From Schlesneria paludicola DSM 18645 (GTDB lineage: Bacteria > Planctomycetota > Planctomycetia > Planctomycetales > Planctomycetaceae), in contig CAMCMU010000030.1 of NCBI GenBank assembly GCA_945876035.1, forward strand, positions 1 to 61,526: DNA of 61,526 nt. The letters run 5' to 3'. The notes beneath the pieces are model-generated. The model saw only the letters and a program-made list of their open reading frames with translations, made no database searches and was not told the origin of the DNA. Below are positions 27,749-36,638 of this stretch, one piece after another. Positions within the stretch are counted from its first letter, which is position 1; each line of letters starts with the position of its first letter. A program made the position numbers and the translations under genes.

Positions 27749-28597
27749 CTAGTTGCACTCCGAAAAACTCGGAAGAACGAGAGTGCGATTCGAGACAGCT
27801 CTCAAATCACAGAGCACCGGCAGCGTTTCGGCAGGCACCTCAAGTTCACATTCGGCGACGTGAAACCGATACTCGCTGTGTGTTCTTTCCACATGCATAT
27901 AGACGGGAACAATCGGAATCGTACGTGGAATCTCTCCTCGCAATGCGAGTAGAGGATAAACGAGCTTATGTTTGGCAAGCGACCAACGCCCACCTCCGGT
28001 CTTGGCTTCGACCAGAAAAAGGCACTCAGTGCCATTTCGTTTTGAAAAGAACAAGGCGTCTATTTCAACCTGACCGCGATTGTGAGTCAGACTGGCCTGC
28101 ACAGACTGATGTGGCTGAAATGAAAAGGAATATATCGACTGGCCCGTCGCTGGCACCAAAACCTGTGACGTATCATCGATCTGCAATGCAGATCCAAGTA
28201 CGCCAGATGCAAGGGCCAAATTCACGAGAGATGTTTCCGTCAGCTTCGGGAGAAACCGAAATGCCATCAGGTTTGTTTCTGAACCAGTGGGAACAAATGC
28301 TTCCGGCTCATTGCTAAATACAGTCTCATGCATCAGGAAGAAGTCTCTCAGGTCTGGGACCTTGACGATCGCAAATGCTGTACCGCGTCCATCGGCTGCG
28401 GAACCGAGACGCAACACCATCGACTGTGACTCGCGTAGCTCGATCGGCAATGACTCGATGGCATCCTTTGAAATCAGCTCACACGTCTTCCGGCTTACGT
28501 TGTATCCGTGCTGTTTCGCGTAACCTTGAAAACTCGTCGGTCCATACAAACCGGAGTTGCCTATTGCTTCAAGAGCGGGGCCAAAGACGTTTTTCAC
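27749..28597 (-). CDS. Putative PD-(D/E)XK nuclease of the phosphorothioation island
   Basis: A 282-residue protein. The first 110 residues are helical with a possible winged-helix or DNA-binding character (SFQGYAKQHGYNVSRKTCEL). The C-terminal part carries a likely PD-(D/E)XK nuclease core: VEIDALFF (EID at about 178-180) followed 16 residues later by LFLVEAKTG (Glu 197, Lys 199), and then YPLLALRGEIPRTIPIVPVY, which fits the next strand. This D-(X16)-E-X-K layout is the family hallmark, so cleavage of DNA is a reasonable guess. It is divergent from the methyltransferase gene (about 105 bases between starts) and coupled to the 156-residue protein, which suggests a modification-linked restriction or repair role. 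Confidence 0.6.
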   Translation of the reverse strand: MKNVFGPALEAIGNSGLYGPTSFQGYAKQHGYNVSRKTCELISKDAIESLPIELRESQSMVLRLGSAADGRGTAFAIVKVPDLRDFFLMHETVFSNEPEAFVPTGSETNLMAFRFLPKLTETSLVNLALASGVLGSALQIDDTSQVLVPATGQSIYSFSFQPHQSVQASLTHNRGQVEIDALFFSKRNGTECLFLVEAKTGGGRWSLAKHKLVYPLLALRGEIPRTIPIVPVYMHVERTHSEYRFHVAECELEVPAETLPVLCDLRAVSNRTLVLPSFSECN

Positions 28598-28701
28598 CGA
28601 TAATCAGTCGTTTTCGCAAAAGCGTTTGGTTTGGACGGAGCGTTGCCGCTCGATTACATTATGCAGCCATCAGATTCTTACTCAATGTGGGTTCGGTCAC
28701 A

Positions 28702-30192
28702 ATGAACGAGCAGCCAGCAAAAAAGGCAATTGCACGTCACAAGACGGCCATTAAGCGGCAGAGTTTTTCGCTGCCGGTGAAATGCATGCTGCGCGACGGC
28801 CTGCTGGATACTGATCGCACGTTTTTTGACTACGGCTGTGGACATGGCCAGGATCTGGCAATGTTGTCTGACATGTCGATTGCGACAGCCGGATGGGATC
28901 CGGTCCATCGACCAAATGGCGAACGACAGTCGGCTGATGTTGTCAATCTTGGTTACGTGATCAACGTCATCGAAGATCCGCAGGAACGACAGGAAGTTCT
29001 GCGGAAAGCATGGGACCTCTGCAGCAGGGTGCTGACCGTTGCCGCGCAGGTAGAATTTGCGGCTCCGGACAAAGTTCAGGCTGTCCATGGTGACGGAATC
29101 CTCACGTCGCGGGGAACGTTTCAGAAGTATTACAACCAATACGAACTTCGTGACCTCTTGCAGACGGTCCTTGAGACGGACGCCCTTTCTGCGGCACCAG
29201 GCGTCTTCTACATCTTCAAGGATGAAGAAGCCAAACAGCAATTTGTGGCGAACAAGTACCATCGACGATTAACCGTACCGCAGCGGCGGATGTCGGAAGT
29301 TCTGTTCGAGCAGAACAAAGATGTTTTGGAACCGTTCATGGTGGCGTTGACTCAATATGGCCGAATTCCAGGGCCTGAAGAGTTGGCTGAATCTACGGCA
29401 ATCGAAGAACGATTTGGCTCACTAATCAAAGCATATCGCCTTGTGCAAAAGGTGACCGACGAAGAGCCGTGGAAACAGATTGCGCAGCGGCGAACAGAAG
29501 ACCTGCTGGTCTATCTTGCATTGGCAAGATTTCGTCGTCGGCCACCGATCGTCAAGCTACCTCTCACGATTCAGAGAGATATCAAGTCGTTCCTCGGCAG
29601 CTATCCAGCGGCCTGCGAGAAGGCGGATGAGCTTCTGTTTCTGGCCGGTAATGCGAAAGCCATCGACGCCGCCTGCCAGCGATCAACCGTCGGCCAGCTG
29701 ATCGACAACGCCTTGACCGTGCATGAAAGTGCGCTCGACTCCCTTGAACCCTTGCTTCGGATTTACGAAGGCTGTGCCAGAGCTTTAGTCGGGAACATTG
29801 AAGGAGCAAACCTGATCAAGCTTCACCGATTTTCGGGGAAAGTTTCCTATATCGCCTATCCCGAATTCGAAAAAGACCCGTGCCCAGCCATTCAGTTGCG
29901 AGTCAAAGTCTCATTGCGTTCGTTGAACATTGATGTCTTCGATTATTCCGAATGGCCAAACCCACCTCTGCTTTTTCGCAAGGACGAGTTCCTGCCCGCG
30001 GAACATCCCCAAAAAGTGCTCTTTGGCAAATTGTCAAAACAAATGGCCAGGGCCGGCGTGCTCCCACAACCTGACGCTCGTTTCTCGCGATCGCAATGGG
30101 TCGATTTTCTGCAGGCTTCTGGTTACGTGATGAAGGGTCACAAACTCTCATCCTCTGCGGATACGTCGCGCGCCAATCGACCCCAGTCGTAA
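28702..30192 (+). CDS. DNA phosphorothioation-associated putative methyltransferase
   Basis: A 496-residue protein that matches the family named DNA phosphorothioation-associated putative methyltransferase (TIGR04096). It begins with IARHKTAIKRQSFSLPVKCM and has an AdoMet-binding motif FFDYGCGHGQ (41-50), then GWDPVHRPNGERQSADVVNL and GYVINVIEDPQER. The longer C-terminal part is also typical: EDLLVYLALARFRRRPPIVK, SFLGSYPAACEKADELLFLA, YEGCARALVGNIEGANLIKL and KGHKL near the end. The start is set at ATG 28702 because the family starts there, although the frame is open further upstream. Its 3' end overlaps the convergent 328-residue protein gene by 55 bases. The modified target is not known. 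Confidence 0.88.
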   Translation: MNEQPAKKAIARHKTAIKRQSFSLPVKCMLRDGLLDTDRTFFDYGCGHGQDLAMLSDMSIATAGWDPVHRPNGERQSADVVNLGYVINVIEDPQERQEVLRKAWDLCSRVLTVAAQVEFAAPDKVQAVHGDGILTSRGTFQKYYNQYELRDLLQTVLETDALSAAPGVFYIFKDEEAKQQFVANKYHRRLTVPQRRMSEVLFEQNKDVLEPFMVALTQYGRIPGPEELAESTAIEERFGSLIKAYRLVQKVTDEEPWKQIAQRRTEDLLVYLALARFRRRPPIVKLPLTIQRDIKSFLGSYPAACEKADELLFLAGNAKAIDAACQRSTVGQLIDNALTVHESALDSLEPLLRIYEGCARALVGNIEGANLIKLHRFSGKVSYIAYPEFEKDPCPAIQLRVKVSLRSLNIDVFDYSEWPNPPLLFRKDEFLPAEHPQKVLFGKLSKQMARAGVLPQPDARFSRSQWVDFLQASGYVMKGHKLSSSADTSRANRPQS

Positions 30193-31124
30193 CGAACGTC
30201 TTCCAGAAGTCGGCGCCTCACGTCCCCAGAACTGTTTTCCAACTTCGCCCACGCATGGAAAAGGTTTTGCAATCCCTGGTGGCTTCGTCCGTTGTTTGCG
30301 ACCAGCATACTTAGCGAATCAGCCAAGGGGTGATTCTCGTTGATCACCATTTCAAGGGACCGACTTGTTTCTCGGATTTCAAAGAGCGCAGGGCCAAAAA
30401 GTGGCTCAACGATGACACGAAAGTCACGTTCAGTAAAAGCGGCGGCAACCGCAATTTCCGTAGGCTCGTCGGCCGTGGGCGATTGTTTGACGGGAGGGCG
30501 ATCTGTTTTGTGGTGATGTCGGCCGACTTTCGATCTTGCATCACTGATCAACTGTTTGACGATCCATAGGCCCGCACCAGTTTGCCCTGAATCGCTGCGT
30601 AGGCCAGCCCACGAAAGTAAAAATTCCTCGTATCGGTCAATGATTGCTGGATGGCGCGTTATTTCTACGGCCGCACGAACAATCGAAAATCCGGCCCATT
30701 CTGTTTCTGCACAGTTTCCGCCAAACAGTTCAGTGTCACGACGGTGCTGACGCAGAAAGTGATCAAGTTCGAGCCCCTGACAATTGAGAAAATCCTGATA
30801 CAACGGGCGACCAGAATTTGCAAAAAGGCGGCCACATCGTGAAACCCAACTGGCTAAACTGCTTAGGTCGCCATTTGATACGACGCACTTGCCATTTGAG
30901 GCAATCGCAATTGCTCGCAGTGAATCGGAGGCAAGGGCGAGTTTTAGGATTCCCTCTGGCCTGACAGGCTTTGGCAGGAGAGGTTCAAGTCGATGCAGAA
31001 CGGCCTCACGATTCGCAATTGCGATAGGCGACAAATCACTCACCAGCTGCCGAAATGCAGTGGAGACAATGCTTGCGGTTGTGTCGTGCATTTCAACAAA
31101 AGTCCACAGTCGCCCACAATTCAT
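30138..31124 (-). CDS. 328-residue partner protein sharing the GHKL ATPase C-terminal domain
   Basis: The family is not recognised by name. The first 200 residues are mostly helical with AVLHRLEPLLPKPVRPEGIL and a variable linker (about 205-225, KVGRHHHKTDRPPVKQ). The last 100 residues are clearly homologous to the end of the neighbouring GHKL ATPase: GPALFEIR against GPAFFDIR, INENHP against VNNLHP, HAWAKLEN against EAWARLED, and RRRLLEDVRYDWGRLARD against RRQILEDIRTDWGRIARD. AGGGAG stands ahead of the ATG, and the gap to the ATPase gene is 27 bases, so co-expression is likely. It may form a heteromeric complex through the shared domain. It is the last gene of the SspABCD-linked set. Confidence 0.75.
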   Translation of the reverse strand: MNCGRLWTFVEMHDTTASIVSTAFRQLVSDLSPIAIANREAVLHRLEPLLPKPVRPEGILKLALASDSLRAIAIASNGKCVVSNGDLSSLASWVSRCGRLFANSGRPLYQDFLNCQGLELDHFLRQHRRDTELFGGNCAETEWAGFSIVRAAVEITRHPAIIDRYEEFLLSWAGLRSDSGQTGAGLWIVKQLISDARSKVGRHHHKTDRPPVKQSPTADEPTEIAVAAAFTERDFRVIVEPLFGPALFEIRETSRSLEMVINENHPLADSLSMLVANNGRSHQGLQNLFHAWAKLENSSGDVRRRLLEDVRYDWGRLARDVSAEDESL

Positions 31125-31151
31125 GCGTCTCCCTACAGGGTCATTCAGATG

Positions 31152-32945
31152 TCAGCCTTCTGCTTCCTGCAAGAAGTCTCGCGCGATACGCCCCCAATCA
31201 GTGCGAATATCTTCAAGGATTTGCCGACGCTTCGGATTGGCTTCATCTTCCAATCGGGCCCAAGCCTCAAGAAGGAGTTTCAGGGAACTCAACGCGGGAG
31301 TGTCGTTGACCCCATCTCCATCCTTCAATAGTTCGAACAAACCATCTTTGGCAGGATGGAGATTGTTTACAATGACAAAGATCTTTCCAGCACGCGATCG
31401 GATATCAAAAAAAGCTGGACCAGGTACGTCGCCGACCTTAAAAACGAACTTTGTATCACTCTTGGCCCATTCTACGGCAATTTCGCGGGCCTCGTCCTCG
31501 GCAACGCCTTCATCCATGAACTCTTGCGTCAGGACTCGCTGTTTTTCCTCAACAGGCAGCTTTTCATCTTTGTCACTAGCGCCCTCCGTACCAAGTTCTT
31601 CTTTTCGTCTTTCAGTTGCCTTGGTAGCAATGTCCTCAGCTGAACCAACGGGCGGAGTCACTTCCGATTTCGTTCGCTTGCCCTCTCCCTGACTTTTTAT
31701 TTGGTCTCTAATCGTTCGCAGTTGATTGTTAATCTCCTGTGAGATCTTATACATCGCTAAGCGAGGGTCTTGGGCAGCCTCCAACTCTTCTTGGTACGCC
31801 TGTGGAGAAAGCCCCTCAGCCTTGGCATCTTCATCAAGGTCCATCTTACGAAATGCTGTGGCAGCCTGTTTGTTATTTGTTACTCCGAATACGTCGTCAA
31901 GTGCTGGCTCGAAGCTGACTTCTACGCCCCACCATCTGTCACGCGCCTCTGACTTGCTATCAAACGTATTGTTAAGTTCAAGTTCCCTTCCCGCTCGTAG
32001 AACGGATACCCCCTGATTTCGAGCAGCAAAATTTCCAATTGCACTGTTTCCCCCTTCATGGCGGGCCTTTTTCTTAACGACCGAGAAGGTCAGCTGCACG
32101 AGATGTATTTGCCCTTGAACACTGATACTAACATGGTATTGAGTGAACTGGTCAAACGCTGGCTCCTTGTTGTAAGGCTTTGGGTCCAATGTCCCCGTCA
32201 TTAAGTAAAGTGGATCATTTGCAAGTGCGTCAGAATCAGCCCTTTCAACCATAATCCCGTTTGTATCTTCGAATGCGGCAAGCCTAACTCTAGCTTTCTT
32301 ATTGCTCAGGAAGTATCGATAGATACGTCCGACAAGGAATTCGGTGTTCCTCAAGAAGGCACTACTTGTCTTCCAGCGGATGCGATCCAGCCGAGACCAA
32401 ACGACGAGCGACCCGTGTGCCCCGATACGATCGCGAATCAGCTTCTTCCAAAACTCTGGCACTGCGCTCGGTTCCGGCTGAGGTACTTCACGCAGATCGC
32501 CCCTGCTGATTTCATCAACGTCCAAATATGTGTGGAAGCATTGCCCATCCTGCCACGACCAGACGTCTACATGGCAGCACTGAGAAATTGACGCATTCGG
32601 AAGGCCCATGCCAAACTTGCCAATCCCGTTTTGCTTGTCCGAGGACTTGTGGCTGCCATTTCCAAACTGCAACGCCACGCGGAGTACGTCGGCCGTCATG
32701 CCACATGCGTTGTCGTAAACCGCCACTTGCTCCATTCTCTGGCGACGGCGATCGGCTACTAATTCGACTTTGTCGATACAGATGACTTCTACATTCGTAC
32801 ACTCATTAACATCGAGTCCTGCTTGGATGCTGTTATCTATCAGTTCCGCCAAGGCATACGCAGAATCACGATAGCCGGAACTTCGCATTGAGCTGATTGC
32901 CAACTTTGGCGGTAAAATTTCATGTTGCATTTGACTTCCAATCAT
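31152..32945 (-). CDS. GHKL (MutL/MORC-like) ATPase
   Basis: A 597-residue ATPase of the GHKL (gyrase/Hsp90/histidine kinase/MutL) superfamily. The Bergerat fold motifs are in place: N-box ELIDNSI (34-40), N2 VYDNACGM (76-83) and the ATP-lid GIGKFGMGLP (107-116). An S5-like transducer domain follows (about 180-370), then a charged helical linker (about 400-480), and a C-terminal domain that is shared with the next gene product. Prokaryotic MutL/MORC-like ATPases of this sort have been described next to restriction helicases in modification-linked operons. The start ATG overlaps the helicase stop (ATGA), a strong sign of coordinated translation. The protein probably acts as an ATP-driven clamp in the restriction complex, which is an inference. 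Confidence 0.85.
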   Translation of the reverse strand: MIGSQMQHEILPPKLAISSMRSSGYRDSAYALAELIDNSIQAGLDVNECTNVEVICIDKVELVADRRRQRMEQVAVYDNACGMTADVLRVALQFGNGSHKSSDKQNGIGKFGMGLPNASISQCCHVDVWSWQDGQCFHTYLDVDEISRGDLREVPQPEPSAVPEFWKKLIRDRIGAHGSLVVWSRLDRIRWKTSSAFLRNTEFLVGRIYRYFLSNKKARVRLAAFEDTNGIMVERADSDALANDPLYLMTGTLDPKPYNKEPAFDQFTQYHVSISVQGQIHLVQLTFSVVKKKARHEGGNSAIGNFAARNQGVSVLRAGRELELNNTFDSKSEARDRWWGVEVSFEPALDDVFGVTNNKQAATAFRKMDLDEDAKAEGLSPQAYQEELEAAQDPRLAMYKISQEINNQLRTIRDQIKSQGEGKRTKSEVTPPVGSAEDIATKATERRKEELGTEGASDKDEKLPVEEKQRVLTQEFMDEGVAEDEAREIAVEWAKSDTKFVFKVGDVPGPAFFDIRSRAGKIFVIVNNLHPAKDGLFELLKDGDGVNDTPALSSLKLLLEAWARLEDEANPKRRQILEDIRTDWGRIARDFLQEAEG

Positions 32946-34567
32946 TCCCAAATGTCATCCCAATAGGTAAATGCTTCTGCCATGCTTCGAAAACCAGGGA
33001 TGGCATCGACAACTGTAATCACTTTACAGGACGAATTACCACCCGCTCGTACTCCTCTTGCTGCACGACCAATCATTTGACTGTACAGTACAACAGAGTT
33101 TGTCGGGCGAGCGATGATGGCAACGCTCGTTCGGGGAGCATCGAAACCTGTCGTCAATACACCGTAGTTCGTCAGGATCTGAATTTCGTCGGTATCACGA
33201 TACTCTCGAATAATTTGGCGGCGCCTGTCCGGACGCGTTTCTGATGTTACGACCGCAGCCTTCAGTCCCAAGGCAATCAGCAGATTTGCAAGCAGCTTCG
33301 CGTGAACTACCGAACAGCCAAACACGAGCATCTTCGCGCCGGTTTGAGCTTCCTGTTTGATCCGGTTGAGGATCAAGAAGTTACGTTGGACGTCTGCTCC
33401 AAGTCGTCGGATGACGTCATACGGCAGATCAAAGCCTTCTCGGATAGCAGCGGCTTCTGCAGAAGAGAGGCTGAATTCTCTTGAGGGAGAATAAGGAACG
33501 CGGTCAAATTCGATCTTGGCGAGATAACCTTCTGCCTGCAGGAATTCGACCGGATTGTCATACCCCGGCACTTTGAGAGTGACCTTCCTTCGATTGAAGA
33601 ATTCTGCCAGAGCGATGTCTTGCACTGCATCGAGTGTGCTGCGACCTGGAGTTGCGGATAACCCTAGAATTCCTGTGGCTGGATCTGCTGCAAGCATTCG
33701 CAATAAGTGTTGATACGACGGCGCCAAAGCCATGTGTGCTTCGTCCATTACCACCAAGTCAACTCGCCTTGCGAATTCTAAGAAGCTGCCTTGGTCAGCC
33801 TTGCTTCTGCTGTGGAGGAACTGAAGACCTCCAACTACAAATCCATCTGTAATCTCGTCCATCTCAATACTACGCCCATGTGATCCGAAGAATCGCACCA
33901 ATCGCAGATCTCGATTCCCGAGATATTTCCAAGCCTCACTAAATTCTTCGGCGGCTTGCTCGCATAGTTCTTCGCTGTGCGCTAACCAAAGCACCACGTG
34001 CCTGTCTTTCCGGGTCTCACGGATTCTGCTTGCAACGAAATTCATAGCCGTACGGGTCTTTCCCGCTCCAGTCGGCATATGAAGCAGGGCTCGAGGACGC
34101 ACAACACTGCGTAGAATTTCAGTGACCTCATCTACCGCAGTGATTTGATGATCAAAAAGAGGATACTTCGCTGTACACCGCGTGCTAGGAGTAGCAACGA
34201 ACAAATCGTCATCAGAAAATGCGACGCCAAAAAAGAGTGACAATGATCGAGTTTCCGCAGACCCTTTGCGAAACTGCCGCGAACACAAAACCTGCCAAGG
34301 TGAGTCGGAATCAGGGAGCCGCAACAACCGCACAAGTCGATCCGCGTCTTGTCGCGACAATGCCTCCAAGAGCCGATTGCGATATTTGCTATCAAGCAGC
34401 AGCTCCTCTACACCCACTTGGCCAAGGATCAGAGAAACGAGCGACTCCGTCGTCGCGTCAAACGCATTAATTAACTGAAGTAGTTCTGCAAATTCTGGGC
34501 CAACAAGACTCACCAGTTCAGTCGAGCCTAGGCGTTGCATGGTCTCCGAAAGCAGGTTGCGGGCCAT
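32942..34567 (-). CDS. DEAH-box superfamily II helicase
   Basis: A 541-residue superfamily II helicase with all main motifs: Walker A MPTGAGKT (about 164-171), DEAH (about 275-278), motif III LSATPGRS (about 303-310), and motif VI QMIGRAARG (about 497-505). The first 130 residues form a helical N-terminal domain without known motifs, which may bind partners. There is no nuclease domain, so DNA cutting would need another subunit. GAGG lies upstream of the ATG. It is followed by the GHKL ATPase with a four-base overlap, and 88 bases before it ends the DGQHR protein gene. The likely role is translocation or unwinding of unmodified DNA in a phosphorothioate-dependent restriction complex. Confidence 0.88.
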   Translation of the reverse strand: MARNLLSETMQRLGSTELVSLVGPEFAELLQLINAFDATTESLVSLILGQVGVEELLLDSKYRNRLLEALSRQDADRLVRLLRLPDSDSPWQVLCSRQFRKGSAETRSLSLFFGVAFSDDDLFVATPSTRCTAKYPLFDHQITAVDEVTEILRSVVRPRALLHMPTGAGKTRTAMNFVASRIRETRKDRHVVLWLAHSEELCEQAAEEFSEAWKYLGNRDLRLVRFFGSHGRSIEMDEITDGFVVGGLQFLHSRSKADQGSFLEFARRVDLVVMDEAHMALAPSYQHLLRMLAADPATGILGLSATPGRSTLDAVQDIALAEFFNRRKVTLKVPGYDNPVEFLQAEGYLAKIEFDRVPYSPSREFSLSSAEAAAIREGFDLPYDVIRRLGADVQRNFLILNRIKQEAQTGAKMLVFGCSVVHAKLLANLLIALGLKAAVVTSETRPDRRRQIIREYRDTDEIQILTNYGVLTTGFDAPRTSVAIIARPTNSVVLYSQMIGRAARGVRAGGNSSCKVITVVDAIPGFRSMAEAFTYWDDIWE

Positions 34568-34655
34568 ATATTGAAATCCTCGGTATCAATCGGAAGCCAA
34601 TTGTTGCGCAGCATCCTCGCATGGCTTAGCGATAGCACAGCAAAACGCCTAGACA

Positions 34656-36626
34656 TCAACTGAGTTCATACTCGCACTGCTCGCGAAACCTTTGCTCCAA
34701 CTTCGGCAGCAACAATTGCGGTGTAAACCACTCAGAGACAAGCCCCGCACGCGTGATAACCTCAGTACAGTTTTCAATTAACGCCTTGCAGTGCTTTTTG
34801 ATAGCTTTCGTCTCGGGCATTTGTTCATCGGTCTCAATTACATTCTTTGCAAGTATCTCAGCTTGACTAGAAAGAGCCTTCCACTCAGGTGATTCTTCGA
34901 TGTTTAATCCGGAATAGATCTCACCGTTGTCTCCATCAAATACGCGCAGGAACAGATTTCGAAACGTGGGCCACATCTTCGGGTCAGTGCCGCTTCCCGC
35001 GACCACTTGGTGGCGCAGCTCACCAAGAATCACTAACCATTCCGGAAGCGAATGTGTGTTGAGTCGTTCGACCAATCTCTCGGCAGCAACAATCCTCTGA
35101 CCTTCCGTGAATACTTTTGCGATGTAGTCGACGGCCATGACAAATCCAACTTGCAGTGCCTTCGTCCTAACTGTCACATAAAATGAATCCACCTGTTTTG
35201 TCGTTATATCGCTCGTGGCCTTGAACTCAAGATGGCGATGGGTAGACAGCTTCTCTTCGATCTGGTCGATAACCCGTCGATAATTCTTCGTCCGTTTTCC
35301 ATCCGATGCATTTGCAATACTGTAATACAAGCCTTCACCACCACAAAAGACCTTTTGCCACACCTCTTGATAAGTTGCGCCTTCTTCCTCAGTTGCCCAG
35401 ACCTTTGTCCGCTCCGCCGCAGAGTAATGCGTCTTCATTACCTCCCAATCATCGAAGAATGTCCGCAACACCGGAAGGTAGACCTGCGAAAACGCAGACC
35501 GAAAAAGACGGACAGCATCCGCATTCTTCAGCAGTACGTCCTTTGAACCATCGTCATCACTTTGCACGTCAATATGTTCACGAAGGTCGGGGAACATCTG
35601 TTCAAATCTAAAAAGCGCCTGCTGCAGTCGAAGTCGCTCGACTCTCCATCGGTCGAGATTGTCATATGTCGTCGAGCCAAACATGGCCCATCGCAAACAC
35701 GATTCAATCAATGGAGGAGCTGTTAGTGCGAATCTACAGAATTTAGCTTTCGAAATGTCATCATCCAAATCGAAGGCACCCTGTAGTAGCGAGAAGCGAT
35801 TAGCCGAAAAACCGCGTTTCGCGCAATCGCTGTATAGTTCTTGTGTCCCAACTGCGGTCACGGTTCGGTCGTTTAGCAGAATTGTTCTGGATTCACTCAC
35901 TGGCTTGGCGTTGTTGTTTACATCGACGAAAAGCCGACGCGAAATCAACGCCGGGGCGATCGGAGCATCGGACTCAAACCAAATTAACGTTATCGGTAGA
36001 TCCGCTGCGGGTACTTCGCCCTGTGGGACGTTCTCGTAAAATGTCTGGTAGATATCCTTCGGGATGAATTCTTTCGATACGTACCGAAAAGCGGTGGCTC
36101 TATGCTGACCATCTAGGACAATTATTTCAGATCGGTCAGGATTCAGCTTCAGCAGCCCAAGTGGAGACTCTTCATTGGAAATTGTGTACTTCTTGTATGA
36201 CCAACAATCGCCATAGGACGTAAAGCCGTCTGCGTTTGGGGCAGGCTTTGGGTAATCGGGTGGTGTCGCGCTGGCGTGCAGATAACCTTTGGGAAGCAGA
36301 ACGGCGAGAATGGCCGGAAAGAAACCGATTTCTGAGTTGCCCTGCAGATATGGTATGAGTTCTTGTGCGACTCTCGTGTCATTCAGATCTCTCTGAAGGA
36401 GCGATTGCAGATCTGTTAGATCACTTGATTCAATCCTTTCACGCATCGGCTGAAGCTGCTTCAAGAGCATTTTGTGACCGTCCGCTCTCTTGGGACTTAC
36501 AAACGTAGATGCATAAACGATCTTCAGTGGACTCCCCGGCAGAGAAAACGTTCCAAGCATTCCATAAACTGATATCGACGTTGGTTGCGCCGTTACATCG
36601 TCAATCTGAAAATCATCATTCGGCAC
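34656..36626 (-). CDS. DGQHR domain (DndB-like) protein
   Basis: A 656-residue protein with the DGQHR motif in IIVLDGQHRATAFRYV (about 168-183), the mark of the DndB-like group. DndB itself (about 350-400 residues) is a transcriptional regulator of Dnd operons. This protein is much longer, with a long helical C-terminal part (about 330-656, for example VERLRLQQALFRFEQMFPDL). Conserved flanking motifs FVDVNNNAKPVSESRTILLN and FFPAILAVLLPKG fit the family. The start is GTG at 36626 with GGAG nine bases before it. It lies 12 bases after the stop of the GIY-YIG gene. It could be a sensor or regulator of the modification system, or a structural effector subunit. Confidence 0.82.
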   Translation of the reverse strand: MPNDDFQIDDVTAQPTSISVYGMLGTFSLPGSPLKIVYASTFVSPKRADGHKMLLKQLQPMRERIESSDLTDLQSLLQRDLNDTRVAQELIPYLQGNSEIGFFPAILAVLLPKGYLHASATPPDYPKPAPNADGFTSYGDCWSYKKYTISNEESPLGLLKLNPDRSEIIVLDGQHRATAFRYVSKEFIPKDIYQTFYENVPQGEVPAADLPITLIWFESDAPIAPALISRRLFVDVNNNAKPVSESRTILLNDRTVTAVGTQELYSDCAKRGFSANRFSLLQGAFDLDDDISKAKFCRFALTAPPLIESCLRWAMFGSTTYDNLDRWRVERLRLQQALFRFEQMFPDLREHIDVQSDDDGSKDVLLKNADAVRLFRSAFSQVYLPVLRTFFDDWEVMKTHYSAAERTKVWATEEEGATYQEVWQKVFCGGEGLYYSIANASDGKRTKNYRRVIDQIEEKLSTHRHLEFKATSDITTKQVDSFYVTVRTKALQVGFVMAVDYIAKVFTEGQRIVAAERLVERLNTHSLPEWLVILGELRHQVVAGSGTDPKMWPTFRNLFLRVFDGDNGEIYSGLNIEESPEWKALSSQAEILAKNVIETDEQMPETKAIKKHCKALIENCTEVITRAGLVSEWFTPQLLLPKLEQRFREQCEYELS

Positions 36627-36638
36627 GTTTTGTTTCTC

